Assembly (NCBI GenBank): GCA_934617425.1
Contig: CAKTUD010000005.1
Span: forward strand, 77,717-141,716
Origin: an uncultured Eggerthellaceae bacterium
Lineage (GTDB): Bacteria > Actinomycetota > Coriobacteriia > Coriobacteriales > Eggerthellaceae
Direction of reading: 5' to 3'
DNA: 64,000 nt
The position numbers were made by a program, and so were the translations under genes. This document shows positions 25,616 to 35,150 of the stretch, piece by piece. Below the pieces are notes generated by a model. It was not told the origin of the DNA, did no database searches, and was given only the letters and a program-made list of their open reading frames with translations. The first letter of the stretch is position 1. Every line of letters starts with the position of its first letter.

Positions 25616-25634
25616 CACGCACCCGGGTGTATCT
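25616..25634 (-). repeat. Copy 2 of the 19-base element, upstream of the rpsL promoter
   Basis: Minus strand reads GATACACCCGGGTGCGTGG, ending five bases before the -35 box. It matches 17 of 19 bases of the copy in the rplB leader. Confidence 0.5.
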
Positions 25635-25814
25635 ATTCTTCACAATGTACGTTTTCGCAGGTGGATGGCATCGAAGATTCATCTGCTCCTCATTTTCGCC
25701 ACAACTAGGCAACGACTCTGGATCTTTGCAATCGGCACGCTCCCCCACGCGTTTCGACGCGGCGGGCATTTTGATTTCTCGAAAAGACGGCCGTATTCGA
25801 AGTCGCCTTCCTTC

Positions 25815-25848
25815 GAAAAGAAAAGCCCGCTTGCGATACAAGCGGGCT
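25815..25848 (-). terminator. Intrinsic terminator of ppaC
   Basis: AGCCCGCTTG (25824-25833) pairs with CAAGCGGGCT (25839-25848), a 10-bp stem with a 5-base loop followed on the minus strand by TTTTCTTTTC. It lies about 95 bases beyond the ppaC stop. Confidence 0.9.
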
Positions 25849-25942
25849 CGAAACCCATGACCGACGCGCGTTGCGGCAAAAGAAAAACCAGCGGCAACGC
25901 AGCACTAGCGAAGAGAACGAACAGAGTCGATACGCAAAATGG

Positions 25943-26878
25943 CTACAGAGCGAGAATAGGGGCCGCAACCTGCTTCTTGCGGGAAAGGACGCCGGGCATC
26001 CAGACGGATTTGCCGGTAACGTCGATGCCGAAAGCACGATTCACATAATCGGTGTCGCCTTCGCAAATGAACTGGCTGCCCTCGGCGAGGATATCGGTTG
26101 CGAAGAAGAGCACGAACTGATAGCCCTTTTCGGCGACGAGCGCCTTGATGGCCTCGCGGATCTCGGCTTCGCGATCGAGAACGGCCTCGAGGTCCACCGT
26201 CTCATACTGGCCGATATAGATCTTGTTGCCGTTGGAAAGTTCGAATTCCTTGGCATCGGCGTTCACGAGCGCGTCGACGGGAAGCTCGGCTGGGTTGGAG
26301 CGGCATTTGAAGACATCCATGCCGTACTCCACGGGATCGATGCCAAGCTTCTCCGCCATCTCGGCGATGATCTTGCGGTCGAAATCGGTCGTGGTGGGAG
26401 ATTTCATGATGACGGTATCGGTAAGCATGGCGCCCAAAAGAAGTGCAGCTATGCCTTCGGGCATCTCGATGCCCTCGATGGCGAATTCGCGCGCAACGAT
26501 TGCGGCGGTGGAACCGACGGGCATGGCATTCATGCGCAAAGGCTGGGCGGTAACCAAGCCGCCCAGGCGATGGTGGTCGATAATCTCGACTATCTCGGCA
26601 GAATCAAGGCCGTCGACCGACTGAAGAGCTTCGTTGTGGTCAACAAGGATAACCTTGTCGCCTTCGCCGACGCTCTCGATCAAACGAGGCGCCTCGATGC
26701 CGCGCTCGCCCAGGATCCATTCGGTCTCAGGCGGCAATGCGCCCAAACGGCACGCTTCGTACGTCACGTCAACGCCATCGCGCTTGGCGAGGGCGTTTTT
26801 CAGGTATGCGTAACCGATGGCGGCGCTTACAGCGTCGTTGTCGGGATTCTTGTGGCCAAACACCAGAATGGATGACAT
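25943..26878 (-). CDS. ppaC: Manganese-dependent inorganic pyrophosphatase (family II)
   Basis: Hydrolyses pyrophosphate to phosphate in the cytosol. The 311-residue protein belongs to the DHH superfamily: GHKNPDNDAV at 8-17, a VDHNE metal site and IIDHHRLGG at about 97-105, then the DHHA2 domain ending in SRKKQVAAPIL with the substrate-binding SRKKQ motif. Single-gene unit with its own terminator. No CBS domains are present, so this is the unregulated form. Confidence 0.95.
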   Translation of the reverse strand: MSSILVFGHKNPDNDAVSAAIGYAYLKNALAKRDGVDVTYEACRLGALPPETEWILGERGIEAPRLIESVGEGDKVILVDHNEALQSVDGLDSAEIVEIIDHHRLGGLVTAQPLRMNAMPVGSTAAIVAREFAIEGIEMPEGIAALLLGAMLTDTVIMKSPTTTDFDRKIIAEMAEKLGIDPVEYGMDVFKCRSNPAELPVDALVNADAKEFELSNGNKIYIGQYETVDLEAVLDREAEIREAIKALVAEKGYQFVLFFATDILAEGSQFICEGDTDYVNRAFGIDVTGKSVWMPGVLSRKKQVAAPILAL

Positions 26879-26966
26879 GCGTCTCTCTCTCCTTCTTCGC
26901 CGGATACCCGGTCTTTTTCAATCGTATGGCTGAAAACCAGCCGATTTCAAAGTATAGCGCTCATCG

Positions 26967-26987
26967 TTGCCGCATGCATGGCGGCAA
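26967..26987 (-). other. Hairpin downstream of pcrA
   Basis: TTGCCGC and GCGGCAA form a 7-bp stem with a 7-base loop about 20 bases beyond the pcrA stop. There is no T-tract, so its role as a terminator is doubtful. Confidence 0.3.
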
Positions 26988-27007
26988 ACGCTCTGCACAA
27001 GAGGGTG

Positions 27008-29386
27008 CTAAACGATCTTGACAATGGGGGCGTAATCTTTCAGCAGCTTCTTTGTCTGACCGAGCTTGCCGAAATGCACATATATAGTGTCACCATCGAC
27101 CTTGGTGACCGTGCCGCGCCCAAAAGTCTTGTGGTTCACGGTATCGCCCTTGGCAAAAGATCCCGCCGCGCCCGATTTCTTCTGCGAGGCTGCGGAAACG
27201 AACGTCGAGCGTCCTTTGCGCGCACGCTCGCCCGAGCCAGACGCGCTCGAACGGCCGAATACCCGGCCCTCGCCTGCTTCCGCCCCCGAACCGGCGATGC
27301 CGTGGCGGCTGCCGCGCTTCTCCCAACCGGTTCCCGAAAAGCCCGCCGAGCCGACGCCCGACGTCTCACGCAGCTCGAGAGGAATCTCGCGAATGAAACG
27401 CGACTGTGGGTTTACCTGCGTCTGCCCGAAAAGCTGTCGCTGCGAAGCGCAAGTGAGATACAGATACTTGCGCGCGCGCGTGATGGCAACGTAGGCCAAA
27501 CGACGCTCCTCCTCGATGCCTGCGGCGTCCCCTATCGAGTTCATGTGCGGGAAAAGGCTTTCTTCCATACCTGCCACGAACACGCAATCGAATTCCAGGC
27601 CCTTGGAAGAATGAACGGTCATGAGCGTGACGGCCATACCGTCGTCCGCCGCGCTATCGAGATCGGTACGCAGGCGAACCCACTCCACGAAATCGGCAAG
27701 CGAATCGCCGCGAAGAACGCGCACAGCGGGCGCCTCCTCAAAAGAGCCGGCGAAAAGATCGCCGGCGAGACTGCCATCCTCGCGCAACGAAGCGGTGGGC
27801 GCCTCGAAAACGGCATCTTCGTCTTCGTGCGTATCGGTGAATTCGTCCACTACGCCAAGGAACTCTTTGATGTTCTCGATACGGCTTTGCGCCTCGTCGG
27901 TATTTTCATCTTCGAGCGCGCGGATAAGACCTGATTTATCGATGATGGCTTCGATAACCTTGCGCAGATCGCCTTCGTAGGTGCGAGCCTCGACAAGCAC
28001 GGAGACGAAGCCGGCAATCGCATTGCGCGTGGGCGCCCTAAGCTCCGAATCGGCGATGCAGAGCTCGGCGGCGTTCATGAAAGTGGTTTGGTTGTACGCA
28101 GCCACACGGCTTATGTGCTCGATGGTGGTTTTACCGATGCCGCGCCTGGGCACGTTGATGACGCGCTTGGCGGCGATGTCGTCGGCTGGATTCACAACCA
28201 ACGTGAGATAGGCCATGACATCGCTGATCTCTTGGCGCTCGAAGAATCGCGTGCCCCCGACGATACGATAAGGCACGCCGGCGCGCAGGAACATATCTTC
28301 TATCATGCGGCTTTGCGCATTGGTGCGGTAGAAGACCGCTATCTGGTTGTAGCTCAAGCCGGCCGCATGGCGCTTCTCGATCTGGCCGGCAATCCAACGT
28401 CCCTCGTCGCGCTCGTCAGGAGCGGTGTAGACCTTGATTTTCTCGCCATCGCCTGAGTCGGTGAATAAACGCTTGGGCTTGCGATATTGATTGTTGGAAA
28501 TGACAGCGTTAGCCGCTTTCAAAACATTGCCGACGCTGCGATAGTTCTGTTCGAGCTTTACCGTGGTGCAATTCGGATAGTCTTTTTCGAACTCGAGGAT
28601 ATTGCGGATGTCAGCACCACGCCACGAATAAATCGACTGATCGTCGTCGCCCACCACCATGATGTTACGATGTCCCGCCGCTAAAAGCTTCGTGAGCTCA
28701 TATTGGGCATGGTTGGTGTCCTGATACTCGTCGACCAACAGATAACGGAAACGCTTTTGATAGGCGTCGAGAATATCCGGATGATACTTGAGCAGCAGAT
28801 AGGCGTATAAAAGCAGATCGTCGAAATCGAATGCGTTTGCATCCTTCAAGCGCTCTTGCAAGCGCTTGTAAACACGCGCAGCAACCTTGCCCACCGGATC
28901 GCTCACGCTATCGGCAAAGGTATCAGCAACCTGCAGTTCGTTTTTCGCAGTCGATATGCGATTGCGAATGGCGTTTATGGGAAAACGGCGCGGATCGATA
29001 TCGAGCTCGGCCATTATCTCTTTCACCAATCGCTTCGAATCGGAATCGTCGTAGATGGTGAAGTTCTTGGTGAATCCCAGCACGTCGGCATCGGCGCGCA
29101 GCATGCGCACGCACATGCTGTGGAAAGTGGAAACCCACATGCCGCGCACGCCCGAACCGATAAGCCCCTGCAAACGCTCGCGCATCTCAGCAGCAGCCTT
29201 GTTGGTAAACGTGATGGCCATGATCTCCCATGGGGCAACGCCGTTGTCCTCGATCATATGGGCAATGCGGTACGTGAGCACGCGTGTTTTTCCCGAACCC
29301 GCACCAGCAAGCACCAAAAGCGGGCCTTCGGTACATTCGACAGCCTGGCGTTGCGGGCCATTCAAAATATTCAGATCTACAGACAT
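27008..29386 (-). CDS. pcrA: ATP-dependent DNA helicase PcrA/UvrD
   Basis: Superfamily 1A 3'-5' helicase for repair and replication conflict resolution. The 792-residue protein has Walker A AGAGSGKT at 27-34, AITFTNKAAAEMRERL, the DEYQD box, GDDDQSIYSWRGA, and the C-terminal motif VHSSKGLEFDCVF. The last 60 residues form the Tudor-like RNA polymerase-binding module with GDTVNHKTFGRGTV, typical of PcrA. Start ATG at 29386 with AAGGGG upstream. Confidence 0.95.
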   Translation of the reverse strand: MSVDLNILNGPQRQAVECTEGPLLVLAGAGSGKTRVLTYRIAHMIEDNGVAPWEIMAITFTNKAAAEMRERLQGLIGSGVRGMWVSTFHSMCVRMLRADADVLGFTKNFTIYDDSDSKRLVKEIMAELDIDPRRFPINAIRNRISTAKNELQVADTFADSVSDPVGKVAARVYKRLQERLKDANAFDFDDLLLYAYLLLKYHPDILDAYQKRFRYLLVDEYQDTNHAQYELTKLLAAGHRNIMVVGDDDQSIYSWRGADIRNILEFEKDYPNCTTVKLEQNYRSVGNVLKAANAVISNNQYRKPKRLFTDSGDGEKIKVYTAPDERDEGRWIAGQIEKRHAAGLSYNQIAVFYRTNAQSRMIEDMFLRAGVPYRIVGGTRFFERQEISDVMAYLTLVVNPADDIAAKRVINVPRRGIGKTTIEHISRVAAYNQTTFMNAAELCIADSELRAPTRNAIAGFVSVLVEARTYEGDLRKVIEAIIDKSGLIRALEDENTDEAQSRIENIKEFLGVVDEFTDTHEDEDAVFEAPTASLREDGSLAGDLFAGSFEEAPAVRVLRGDSLADFVEWVRLRTDLDSAADDGMAVTLMTVHSSKGLEFDCVFVAGMEESLFPHMNSIGDAAGIEEERRLAYVAITRARKYLYLTCASQRQLFGQTQVNPQSRFIREIPLELRETSGVGSAGFSGTGWEKRGSRHGIAGSGAEAGEGRVFGRSSASGSGERARKGRSTFVSAASQKKSGAAGSFAKGDTVNHKTFGRGTVTKVDGDTIYVHFGKLGQTKKLLKDYAPIVKIV

Positions 29387-29397
29387 GGATACCCCTT

Positions 29398-29452
29398 GGA
29401 GCTTGCTTGCATCAAAACGGGAAACGGTCGAAATGATAGCACAGCAAGCTCC
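29398..29452 (-). other. 10-bp inverted repeat spanning the pcrA upstream region
   Basis: GGAGCTTGCT (29398-29407) and AGCAAGCTCC (29443-29452) are perfect inverted repeats 35 bases apart, between the serC stop and pcrA start. A TATCAT -10-like box lies inside. It could be a leader hairpin near the ribosome-binding site or part of the serC termination signal. Confidence 0.35.
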
Positions 29453-29472
29453 GCCGGGTTTCGGGAATCAGC

Positions 29473-30555
29473 CTATGCGTTTTCCTTCTCGAAGTGCTCC
29501 ATATAGGCAACGAGTGTCTTCACGCCCTCGATCGACATGGCGTTGTAGATGCTTGCCCGCATGCCGCCGACCGAACGATGCCCTTTGATGTTGGCGATTC
29601 CCGCCGAAGCGGCCTCGGCGCAGAATTTAGCATCGAGGTCGGCATCGCCCGTGACGAAGGGAACGTTCATGATGGATCGATCTTCTTTGCGCGCAGTTGC
29701 CTTGAAGAGCTTGCTCTGATCGAGATAATCGTAGAGCAGTTGCGCTTTCTCATGATTGCGCGCGCCGATAACCTCAAGGCCGCCTTGGGCAAGCAGCCAC
29801 TTGAAGACGAGGCCGCAAATATAGATGGTGTAGCAAGGAGGCGTGTTATTGAGGCTGCCCTTGTCGGCATTCACCTTCCAATTGAGGATGGTGGGCGTGC
29901 CGGGAAGAACTTCTTCGGTAACCAAATCGTCGCGAGCGATGACGATGGCCACGCCGGCGGGCCCGATATTTTTCTGCACGCCGCCGTAAACGACGCCGTA
30001 TCTCGAGACGTCCATAGGCTCCGAGAGGAACATCGACGATACATCGGACACCAGCGGCACGCCGTTGGTGTCGGGCAACTTGTGATAGGTGGCGCCGGTG
30101 ATGGTCTCGTTTTGGCAGATATAGACGTAGTCGGCATCGGAGCTGAACTTCAAAGCGTCGACGTCGGGGATATAGCTGAAGTTGCCGTCTTTGCTGGAAG
30201 CAACCACGTTTACCTGACCGTACATCTGGGCTTCCTTGGCGGCCTTGTTCGACCAGCTGCCCGAAACCACGTAGTCGGCAACCTTGTTGCGCATGAGATT
30301 CATGGGAATCGCCGCGAACTGCGCCGTAGCGCCACCCTGCATGAAGATCACGCGATAGTTCTCGGGAATGCCCATCAAGGTACGCAAATCAGCTTCGGCG
30401 TTGTCGATGATGCCTTGGAATTCCTTGGAACGATGGCTCATCTCCATGACGGACATGCCGCACCCTTGGTAGTCGAGCATTTCAGCCGCTGCCTGTTTGA
30501 GAACCTCTTCGGGCAAAACCGCGGGACCTGCAGAGAAGTTGTAAACCCTGCCCAT
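29473..30555 (-). CDS. serC: Phosphoserine aminotransferase
   Basis: PLP enzyme converting 3-phosphohydroxypyruvate and glutamate to phosphoserine. The ATG at 30555 is chosen because it begins MGRVYNFSAGPAVLPEEVL, the family's canonical start, and has AGAAGG upstream; the product is 360 residues, the usual length. The PLP lysine is in GGVQKNIGPAG. The C-terminus SVGGMRASIYNAM is normal. A -10 box and an operator-like palindrome lie just upstream. Confidence 0.95.
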   Translation of the reverse strand: MGRVYNFSAGPAVLPEEVLKQAAAEMLDYQGCGMSVMEMSHRSKEFQGIIDNAEADLRTLMGIPENYRVIFMQGGATAQFAAIPMNLMRNKVADYVVSGSWSNKAAKEAQMYGQVNVVASSKDGNFSYIPDVDALKFSSDADYVYICQNETITGATYHKLPDTNGVPLVSDVSSMFLSEPMDVSRYGVVYGGVQKNIGPAGVAIVIARDDLVTEEVLPGTPTILNWKVNADKGSLNNTPPCYTIYICGLVFKWLLAQGGLEVIGARNHEKAQLLYDYLDQSKLFKATARKEDRSIMNVPFVTGDADLDAKFCAEAASAGIANIKGHRSVGGMRASIYNAMSIEGVKTLVAYMEHFEKENA

Positions 30556-30618
30556 TTCTACCTTCTTTCGATGTTGCATCTTAGCATTGCGCCACCGATT
30601 AGGAATCGCATCGCAATG

Positions 30619-30651
30619 CCTACCAATGTTGTAGGTATTTTTGCCACTATA
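30619..30651 (-). promoter_or_regulatory. Candidate serC promoter with operator-like inverted repeat
   Basis: A TATAGT -10 (30646-30651, minus strand) is followed by CCTAC-N7-GTAGG (30619-30635), which would start about four bases after the transcription start, a position where a repressor could block initiation. The -35 is weak. Confidence 0.35.
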
Positions 30652-30781
30652 CCAAATATCCAGCATGCGCAAGCCTGTATGGCAAAATGACTCGGCGAGG
30701 TGTTGAAATCGCCTTTCGATGAATCATGTCACCTTTTCCGAATTTAGCAGCATCCCGGCATATCTTTCGTTTACACTTTCT

Positions 30782-30810
30782 TTGCAAAGCGTTTTCACGG
30801 CGCATACAAT
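30782..30810 (+). promoter_or_regulatory. Promoter of the phosphate transporter gene
   Basis: TTGCAA (30782-30787), a 17-base spacer and TACAAT (30805-30810), placing the start about 20 bases before the ATG at 30836. No regulator site is evident. Confidence 0.5.
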
Positions 30811-30835
30811 CAAATTCATTGCACTAAGGACATCG

Positions 30836-31879
30836 ATGGATCTTTCCCTCGCCGCCTTCATAGCTCAGATGGCAACCTACCCCTCGCTGGCGATCATCGT
30901 CGTGCTCGTATTGGCGGTGACCATCGTCTCAGGCGCGACTGACGCACCCAATGCCATCGCCACCGCGGTTTCCACTCGTTGCCTTTCGCCAGGCGCCGCC
31001 CTTGCCCTAGCCGCCGTGTTCAACTTCATAGGCCTTGTGGGCATGACTTATATCTCCACCGCCGTGGCCCATACCATGTTCAACATGGTCGATTTCTCGG
31101 GAGAAACGCATAAGGCACTGCTTGCCTTGGTTGCGGCCATGATAGGGTCGATCGTTTGGGGCGTTTTCTGCTGGTGGAAGGGTATTCCTGCATCGAAGTC
31201 GCATTCGCTGATCGCCGGCATCACCGGTGGCGCAATCGCCATGAACGGCTTCGCAGGCGTTGTCCCGGCCGAATGGGCGAAGGTCATCTACGGCATGGTA
31301 TTCTCGCTTGCGGCTGGTTTTGTTCTGGGCTGGATCGCCGTACGCGTCGTCGAATGGCTTTTCTCGCATATCGACAGGCGCAAAACCTCGACCATCTTCG
31401 TCATCACCCAGGATATCTGCGCAGCTGCGCTCTCGTTTTTGCATGGCGCTCAAGACGGTCAGAAATTCATGTCCATCGCCATGCTGGGCATCGCCTTATC
31501 GTTTGGATCGGAAACCGGATCGACGGATTTCCCCCTCTGGCTCATGATCCTGTGCTCGCTCGCGATCTCGCTCGGCACGCTCATCGGCGGCAAGCGAATC
31601 ATCAAGTCGGTTGCCATGGACATGGTCAAGCTCGAGAAATACCAAGGCGTCGCCGCTTCCACCAGCACAATCATCACGTTATTCATCTCGTCGATCACCG
31701 GCATGCCCGTCTCCACCTCGCATGCATCAACTGCGGCGATCATGGGCGTAGGCGCCTCGAAGAATCCTCGTCATGTCAAATGGAACGTTGCCAAGAACAT
31801 GGTTGTAGCGTGGGTGCTCACCTTCCCCTGCTGCGGCCTCATCGGCTTCGCGCTGGCAAAGGTCTTCATGCTATTCTGA
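30836..31879 (+). CDS. pit: PiT-family inorganic phosphate transporter
   Basis: Low-affinity phosphate permease driven by a cation gradient. The 347-residue protein has the duplicated PiT signature: GATDAPNAIATAVSTR near the N-terminus and GMPVSTSHASTAAIMGVG in the second half. About ten transmembrane helices are visible. The ATG at 30836 has AAGGA eight bases upstream; the longer frame covers the promoter. It is convergent with prmC, with only two bases between the stops. Confidence 0.92.
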   Translation: MDLSLAAFIAQMATYPSLAIIVVLVLAVTIVSGATDAPNAIATAVSTRCLSPGAALALAAVFNFIGLVGMTYISTAVAHTMFNMVDFSGETHKALLALVAAMIGSIVWGVFCWWKGIPASKSHSLIAGITGGAIAMNGFAGVVPAEWAKVIYGMVFSLAAGFVLGWIAVRVVEWLFSHIDRRKTSTIFVITQDICAAALSFLHGAQDGQKFMSIAMLGIALSFGSETGSTDFPLWLMILCSLAISLGTLIGGKRIIKSVAMDMVKLEKYQGVAASTSTIITLFISSITGMPVSTSHASTAAIMGVGASKNPRHVKWNVAKNMVVAWVLTFPCCGLIGFALAKVFMLF

Positions 31880-31881
31880 TT

Positions 31882-32922
31882 TCAGCGTTTGCGCGCGGTG
31901 AGGACACGCGGACGATCAGCTAGATCGCGAATGATCCGAACATCGACGAAACCCGCCTGCTCGGCTATAGCCTTGGCGTCATCAAGACACGTCTCGTGAA
32001 GCTCGAACGCGCAACCGCCACCTGGCTTCAAAGCGATGAGGCACCAGTTTATAAGACGCCGAAAGAGATCGAGGCCATCCTCCCCGCCATCAAGCGCCAA
32101 CTCGGGCTCGAACCGCGTCACCTCGCTAGGCAAATCGGCCAAAACACCCGTAGGGACATAGGGTGGGTTCGAAACCACCAAATCAAACGATCCCATAAGC
32201 GCCGGGTCGATGTCCTGCCCCAAATCGCTTTTCTCAACGGAAACGCGATCAGAAAGCCCTAGCTCGGACACATTGCGCGCGGCAAGAGCAAGCGCCTCGG
32301 GCGCGATGTCGGTCGCCACCACGCGGGTTTGAGGATGCTCGTAAGCTATAGAGCAGGCGATGCAGCCGCTTCCCGTGCATATATCGGCAACCAGGATCTC
32401 TTGCTCGGGCGCTTTCGCATTAACCTCGTCGCGAGCAGCCTCGATAGCGCGCCGCACCGAGGCATAGGCATCGTCGTCGGAGACGTCTTCGACCGCAGCG
32501 GCTTCGCAAGCGAGGGCGGCGATGAAATTGTCGTCGGCAACACGGGGGCGAGCAGGCGCCGGAATAAGCGCCAAGGCCTCGCTTACCAGCACTTCCGTTT
32601 CGGGACGCGGGATAAGAACACCCTTAGCGACCTTCACGATGATATGACGAAACGCCACCTCGCCGGTAATGTATTGCAAAGGCTCACCCTCGGCGCGACG
32701 AACGACGAAGTTGTGCAGCTTGTCAAGCTCCGGTCGCGAAAGCTCGCGATCGAAGTTCATATACAAATCCATACGCCCCATGCCGCTTGCCTCGGAGATG
32801 AGCCATTGCGCAGAGAGACGTGGATTCTCATCACCGCGTTGCGCCAAATATCCCTGCGTCCATTCGAGAGCGCGCTTTATCGTCCACAGCTCGGCCGCGG
32901 ACGCTTGATTCGTGTTCGCCAT
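31882..32922 (-). CDS. prmC: Release factor glutamine methyltransferase, with an internal insertion
   Basis: Methylates the glutamine of the GGQ motif in RF1 and RF2 using SAM. The catalytic NPPY motif is in VVSNPPYVPTG and the SAM-binding motif reads DICTGSGCI. Between PRPETEVLV and DICTGSG about 66 residues occur, against about 15 in E. coli PrmC, so an acidic, probably surface, segment of about 50 residues (VADDNFIAALACEAAA...) is inserted. It lies directly downstream of its substrate gene prfA. Confidence 0.93.
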   Translation of the reverse strand: MANTNQASAAELWTIKRALEWTQGYLAQRGDENPRLSAQWLISEASGMGRMDLYMNFDRELSRPELDKLHNFVVRRAEGEPLQYITGEVAFRHIIVKVAKGVLIPRPETEVLVSEALALIPAPARPRVADDNFIAALACEAAAVEDVSDDDAYASVRRAIEAARDEVNAKAPEQEILVADICTGSGCIACSIAYEHPQTRVVATDIAPEALALAARNVSELGLSDRVSVEKSDLGQDIDPALMGSFDLVVSNPPYVPTGVLADLPSEVTRFEPELALDGGEDGLDLFRRLINWCLIALKPGGGCAFELHETCLDDAKAIAEQAGFVDVRIIRDLADRPRVLTARKR

Positions 32923-32944
32923 GCTATTTTGCGCTTACCTGCGG

Positions 32945-34018
32945 CTAAACCACTTGCTCGAGTTTCTTGGCACGATCAGCGGCCTGCAAAGCGGTTATCA
33001 AGTCGCCTAGATCGCTGCCAAGCAGAACGCCGTTGTACGTGCCGTTGTAGCCGATACGATGGTCGGTCACGCGATCTTGGGGGGCATTGTAAGTGCGGAT
33101 CTTCTCGGAACGATCGCCCGTGCCGATCTGGCTGCGGCGCTCGGCGCCTTCGGCCGCATGCTGCTCGGCCAGCATCTTGTCGTACAAACGAGCACGCAAA
33201 ACAGCCATAGCAGCGATTTTGTTTTGCAATTGCGACTTTTGATCCTGCGACTGAACAACCAAGCCGGTTGGCAGATGCGTGATGCGCACAGCCGAATCAG
33301 TGGTATTGACGCACTGGCCGCCGGGACCGCCTGCACGATACACGTCGATGCGCAGGTCGTTCTGATTAATCTCGACCTCAACCTCATCGGCCTCCGGAAG
33401 CACGGCAACCGTTGCCGTAGACGTGTGAATGCGTCCCTGGCTTTCCGTCTTGGGCACGCGCTGCACGCGATGCACGCCGCTCTCGAATTTCATGACCGAG
33501 TAAACGCGATCGCCCTTTACTTTAAACTGCACTTCCTTGTAACCGCCCGCATCAGACGGAGAAACATCCAGAAGCTCGATCTTCCAACGCATCGACTGGC
33601 AGAAACGCTCGTACATCTTGAAAAGATCGCCCGCGAAGATAGCAGCTTCGTCGCCACCGGCGCCCGCACGGATCTCGACGATGATGTCCTTCTCGTCGGC
33701 AGGATCAGTCGGGATGAGCATGAACTTGATGTCTTCCTCAATCTTGGGAAGACGCTCTTCGATGTCAGCGATCTCCGCTTGAGCGAATTCCTTCATGTCG
33801 GGGTCGGCCAGCATCTCCTTGGCTGCCTCAAGATCATCTTCGGCGGAGATGTAAGCGCGCGCCTGAGCAACCAAAGGACCTTGGTTCGCATACTCTTTGG
33901 CTAGATGGTTGTATTCCTTTTGATTCGCAAGAACCGCAGGGTCGCTCATCTTCGATTGCAATTCCTCGTAAGCCTTGATGATCTTCTCAAGCTTCTCGCG
34001 CATATCAGAGTCTTGCAT
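32945..34018 (-). CDS. prfA: Peptide chain release factor 1
   Basis: RF1 reads UAA and UAG. The 357-residue protein has the PKTES form of the PxT codon-recognition motif, RIHTSTATVAVLPEADEV, and the catalytic GGPGGQCVNT. The ATG at 34018 has GAGGAT 11 bases upstream. A longer frame to 34078 enters the trxB terminator region and is rejected. Co-transcribed with prmC, 22 bases apart. Confidence 0.95.
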   Translation of the reverse strand: MQDSDMREKLEKIIKAYEELQSKMSDPAVLANQKEYNHLAKEYANQGPLVAQARAYISAEDDLEAAKEMLADPDMKEFAQAEIADIEERLPKIEEDIKFMLIPTDPADEKDIIVEIRAGAGGDEAAIFAGDLFKMYERFCQSMRWKIELLDVSPSDAGGYKEVQFKVKGDRVYSVMKFESGVHRVQRVPKTESQGRIHTSTATVAVLPEADEVEVEINQNDLRIDVYRAGGPGGQCVNTTDSAVRITHLPTGLVVQSQDQKSQLQNKIAAMAVLRARLYDKMLAEQHAAEGAERRSQIGTGDRSEKIRTYNAPQDRVTDHRIGYNGTYNGVLLGSDLGDLITALQAADRAKKLEQVV

Positions 34019-34081
34019 TGTTTGAATATCCTCACATGAATCTATTTTCGACTGTCGTAATTCTATCAATCCCGACAAATG

Positions 34082-34123
34082 AAAAAGGCTGCAAAGAGCG
34101 ATTCTACAGCCACTCCTTGCAGC
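34082..34123 (-). terminator. Intrinsic terminator of trxB
   Basis: GCTGCAAAGAG (34088-34098) pairs with CTCCTTGCAGC (34113-34123) with one G-U, and is followed on the minus strand by TTTTT (34086-34082). Confidence 0.85.
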
Positions 34124-34146
34124 TTTTCAATTAAATTGCCGATTAG

Positions 34147-35082
34147 CTAAAGCGCGATGAATTCCGCGGCATTCTCGGCAGCCAGAGCGCCATCGGCGAC
34201 AGCGGTCACCACCTGGCGAAGAGCCTTGGTGCGCACATCGCCCGCAGCGAACACGCCCGGCACATTCGTCTTGCCGCTTTCATCGGCGACGACATAGCCC
34301 GCCTCGTTGAGATCGAGCGTGCCTTTCAGGAAATCGGTGCTTGGAGCGTTTCCGACAGCGACGAACACAGCCGACGCCGCGATGTCGCGAACCTCGTCGG
34401 TAACGTTGTTCTTGATACGCAGACCGGCAACCTTGCCATCTTCGGAAAGAATCTCCTGCGGCACCGAGTTCCACACGAACTCGATATTGTCCAATGCAGC
34501 GAGCCTCTCGTTGTACACGGCGGTCGCACGAAGCTTGTCGCGACGATGCACCAGATAAACTTTGTTGCAAATACGCGAGAGATACATGGCGTCGCCCACA
34601 GCAGTATTGCCGCCGCCCACGACGATGACATCCTTACCACGGAAGAAGTTGCCATCGCATGTCGCGCAATACGAAATGCCTTTACCAGCAAGCTCGTGCT
34701 CGCCTGCAAGGCCGAGCTCGCGATGGTGTGCGCCCGTCGCAACGACTACGCTCTTGGCGGCATAAACGCCACCGGGCGTGGTGATGGTTTTGACGCCGCC
34801 GGAAAAGTCGACGCCCAAAACCTCCTCGGTAACGATCTTCACACCGAAATTCAACGCCTGCTGCTGCATATCGAAGGCAAGCTGCCAACCCTCGGCACCG
34901 TTAGGGAACCCGGGATAGTTCTCGACTTCGGCGGTTTGCGCAAGTTGGCCGCCCGGCGAAATGCGCTCGAAAACAGCCACGGACAAGCCGGCGCGCGCGG
35001 CATAAAGACCAGCTGTAAGACCCGCAGGACCCGCACCTATAACGATGATGTCGAATTTGTTCTCGTCTTTGACCTCAGACAT
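34147..35082 (-). CDS. trxB: Thioredoxin reductase
   Basis: FAD/NADPH-dependent reductase of thioredoxin. The 311-residue protein has GAGPAGLTAGLYAARAG for FAD, the redox pair in YCATCDGNF, and GGGNTAVGDAM for NADPH. ATG at 35082 with AAGGAG upstream. Its partner trxA is about 5 kb away in this window. Confidence 0.95.
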   Translation of the reverse strand: MSEVKDENKFDIIVIGAGPAGLTAGLYAARAGLSVAVFERISPGGQLAQTAEVENYPGFPNGAEGWQLAFDMQQQALNFGVKIVTEEVLGVDFSGGVKTITTPGGVYAAKSVVVATGAHHRELGLAGEHELAGKGISYCATCDGNFFRGKDVIVVGGGNTAVGDAMYLSRICNKVYLVHRRDKLRATAVYNERLAALDNIEFVWNSVPQEILSEDGKVAGLRIKNNVTDEVRDIAASAVFVAVGNAPSTDFLKGTLDLNEAGYVVADESGKTNVPGVFAAGDVRTKALRQVVTAVADGALAAENAAEFIAL

Positions 35083-35150
35083 GGCAACTCCTTACCCAAA
35101 GAAGCGGTAATCATGCATGCATCTAGTATATGGCACGCGCGGCGAACACG

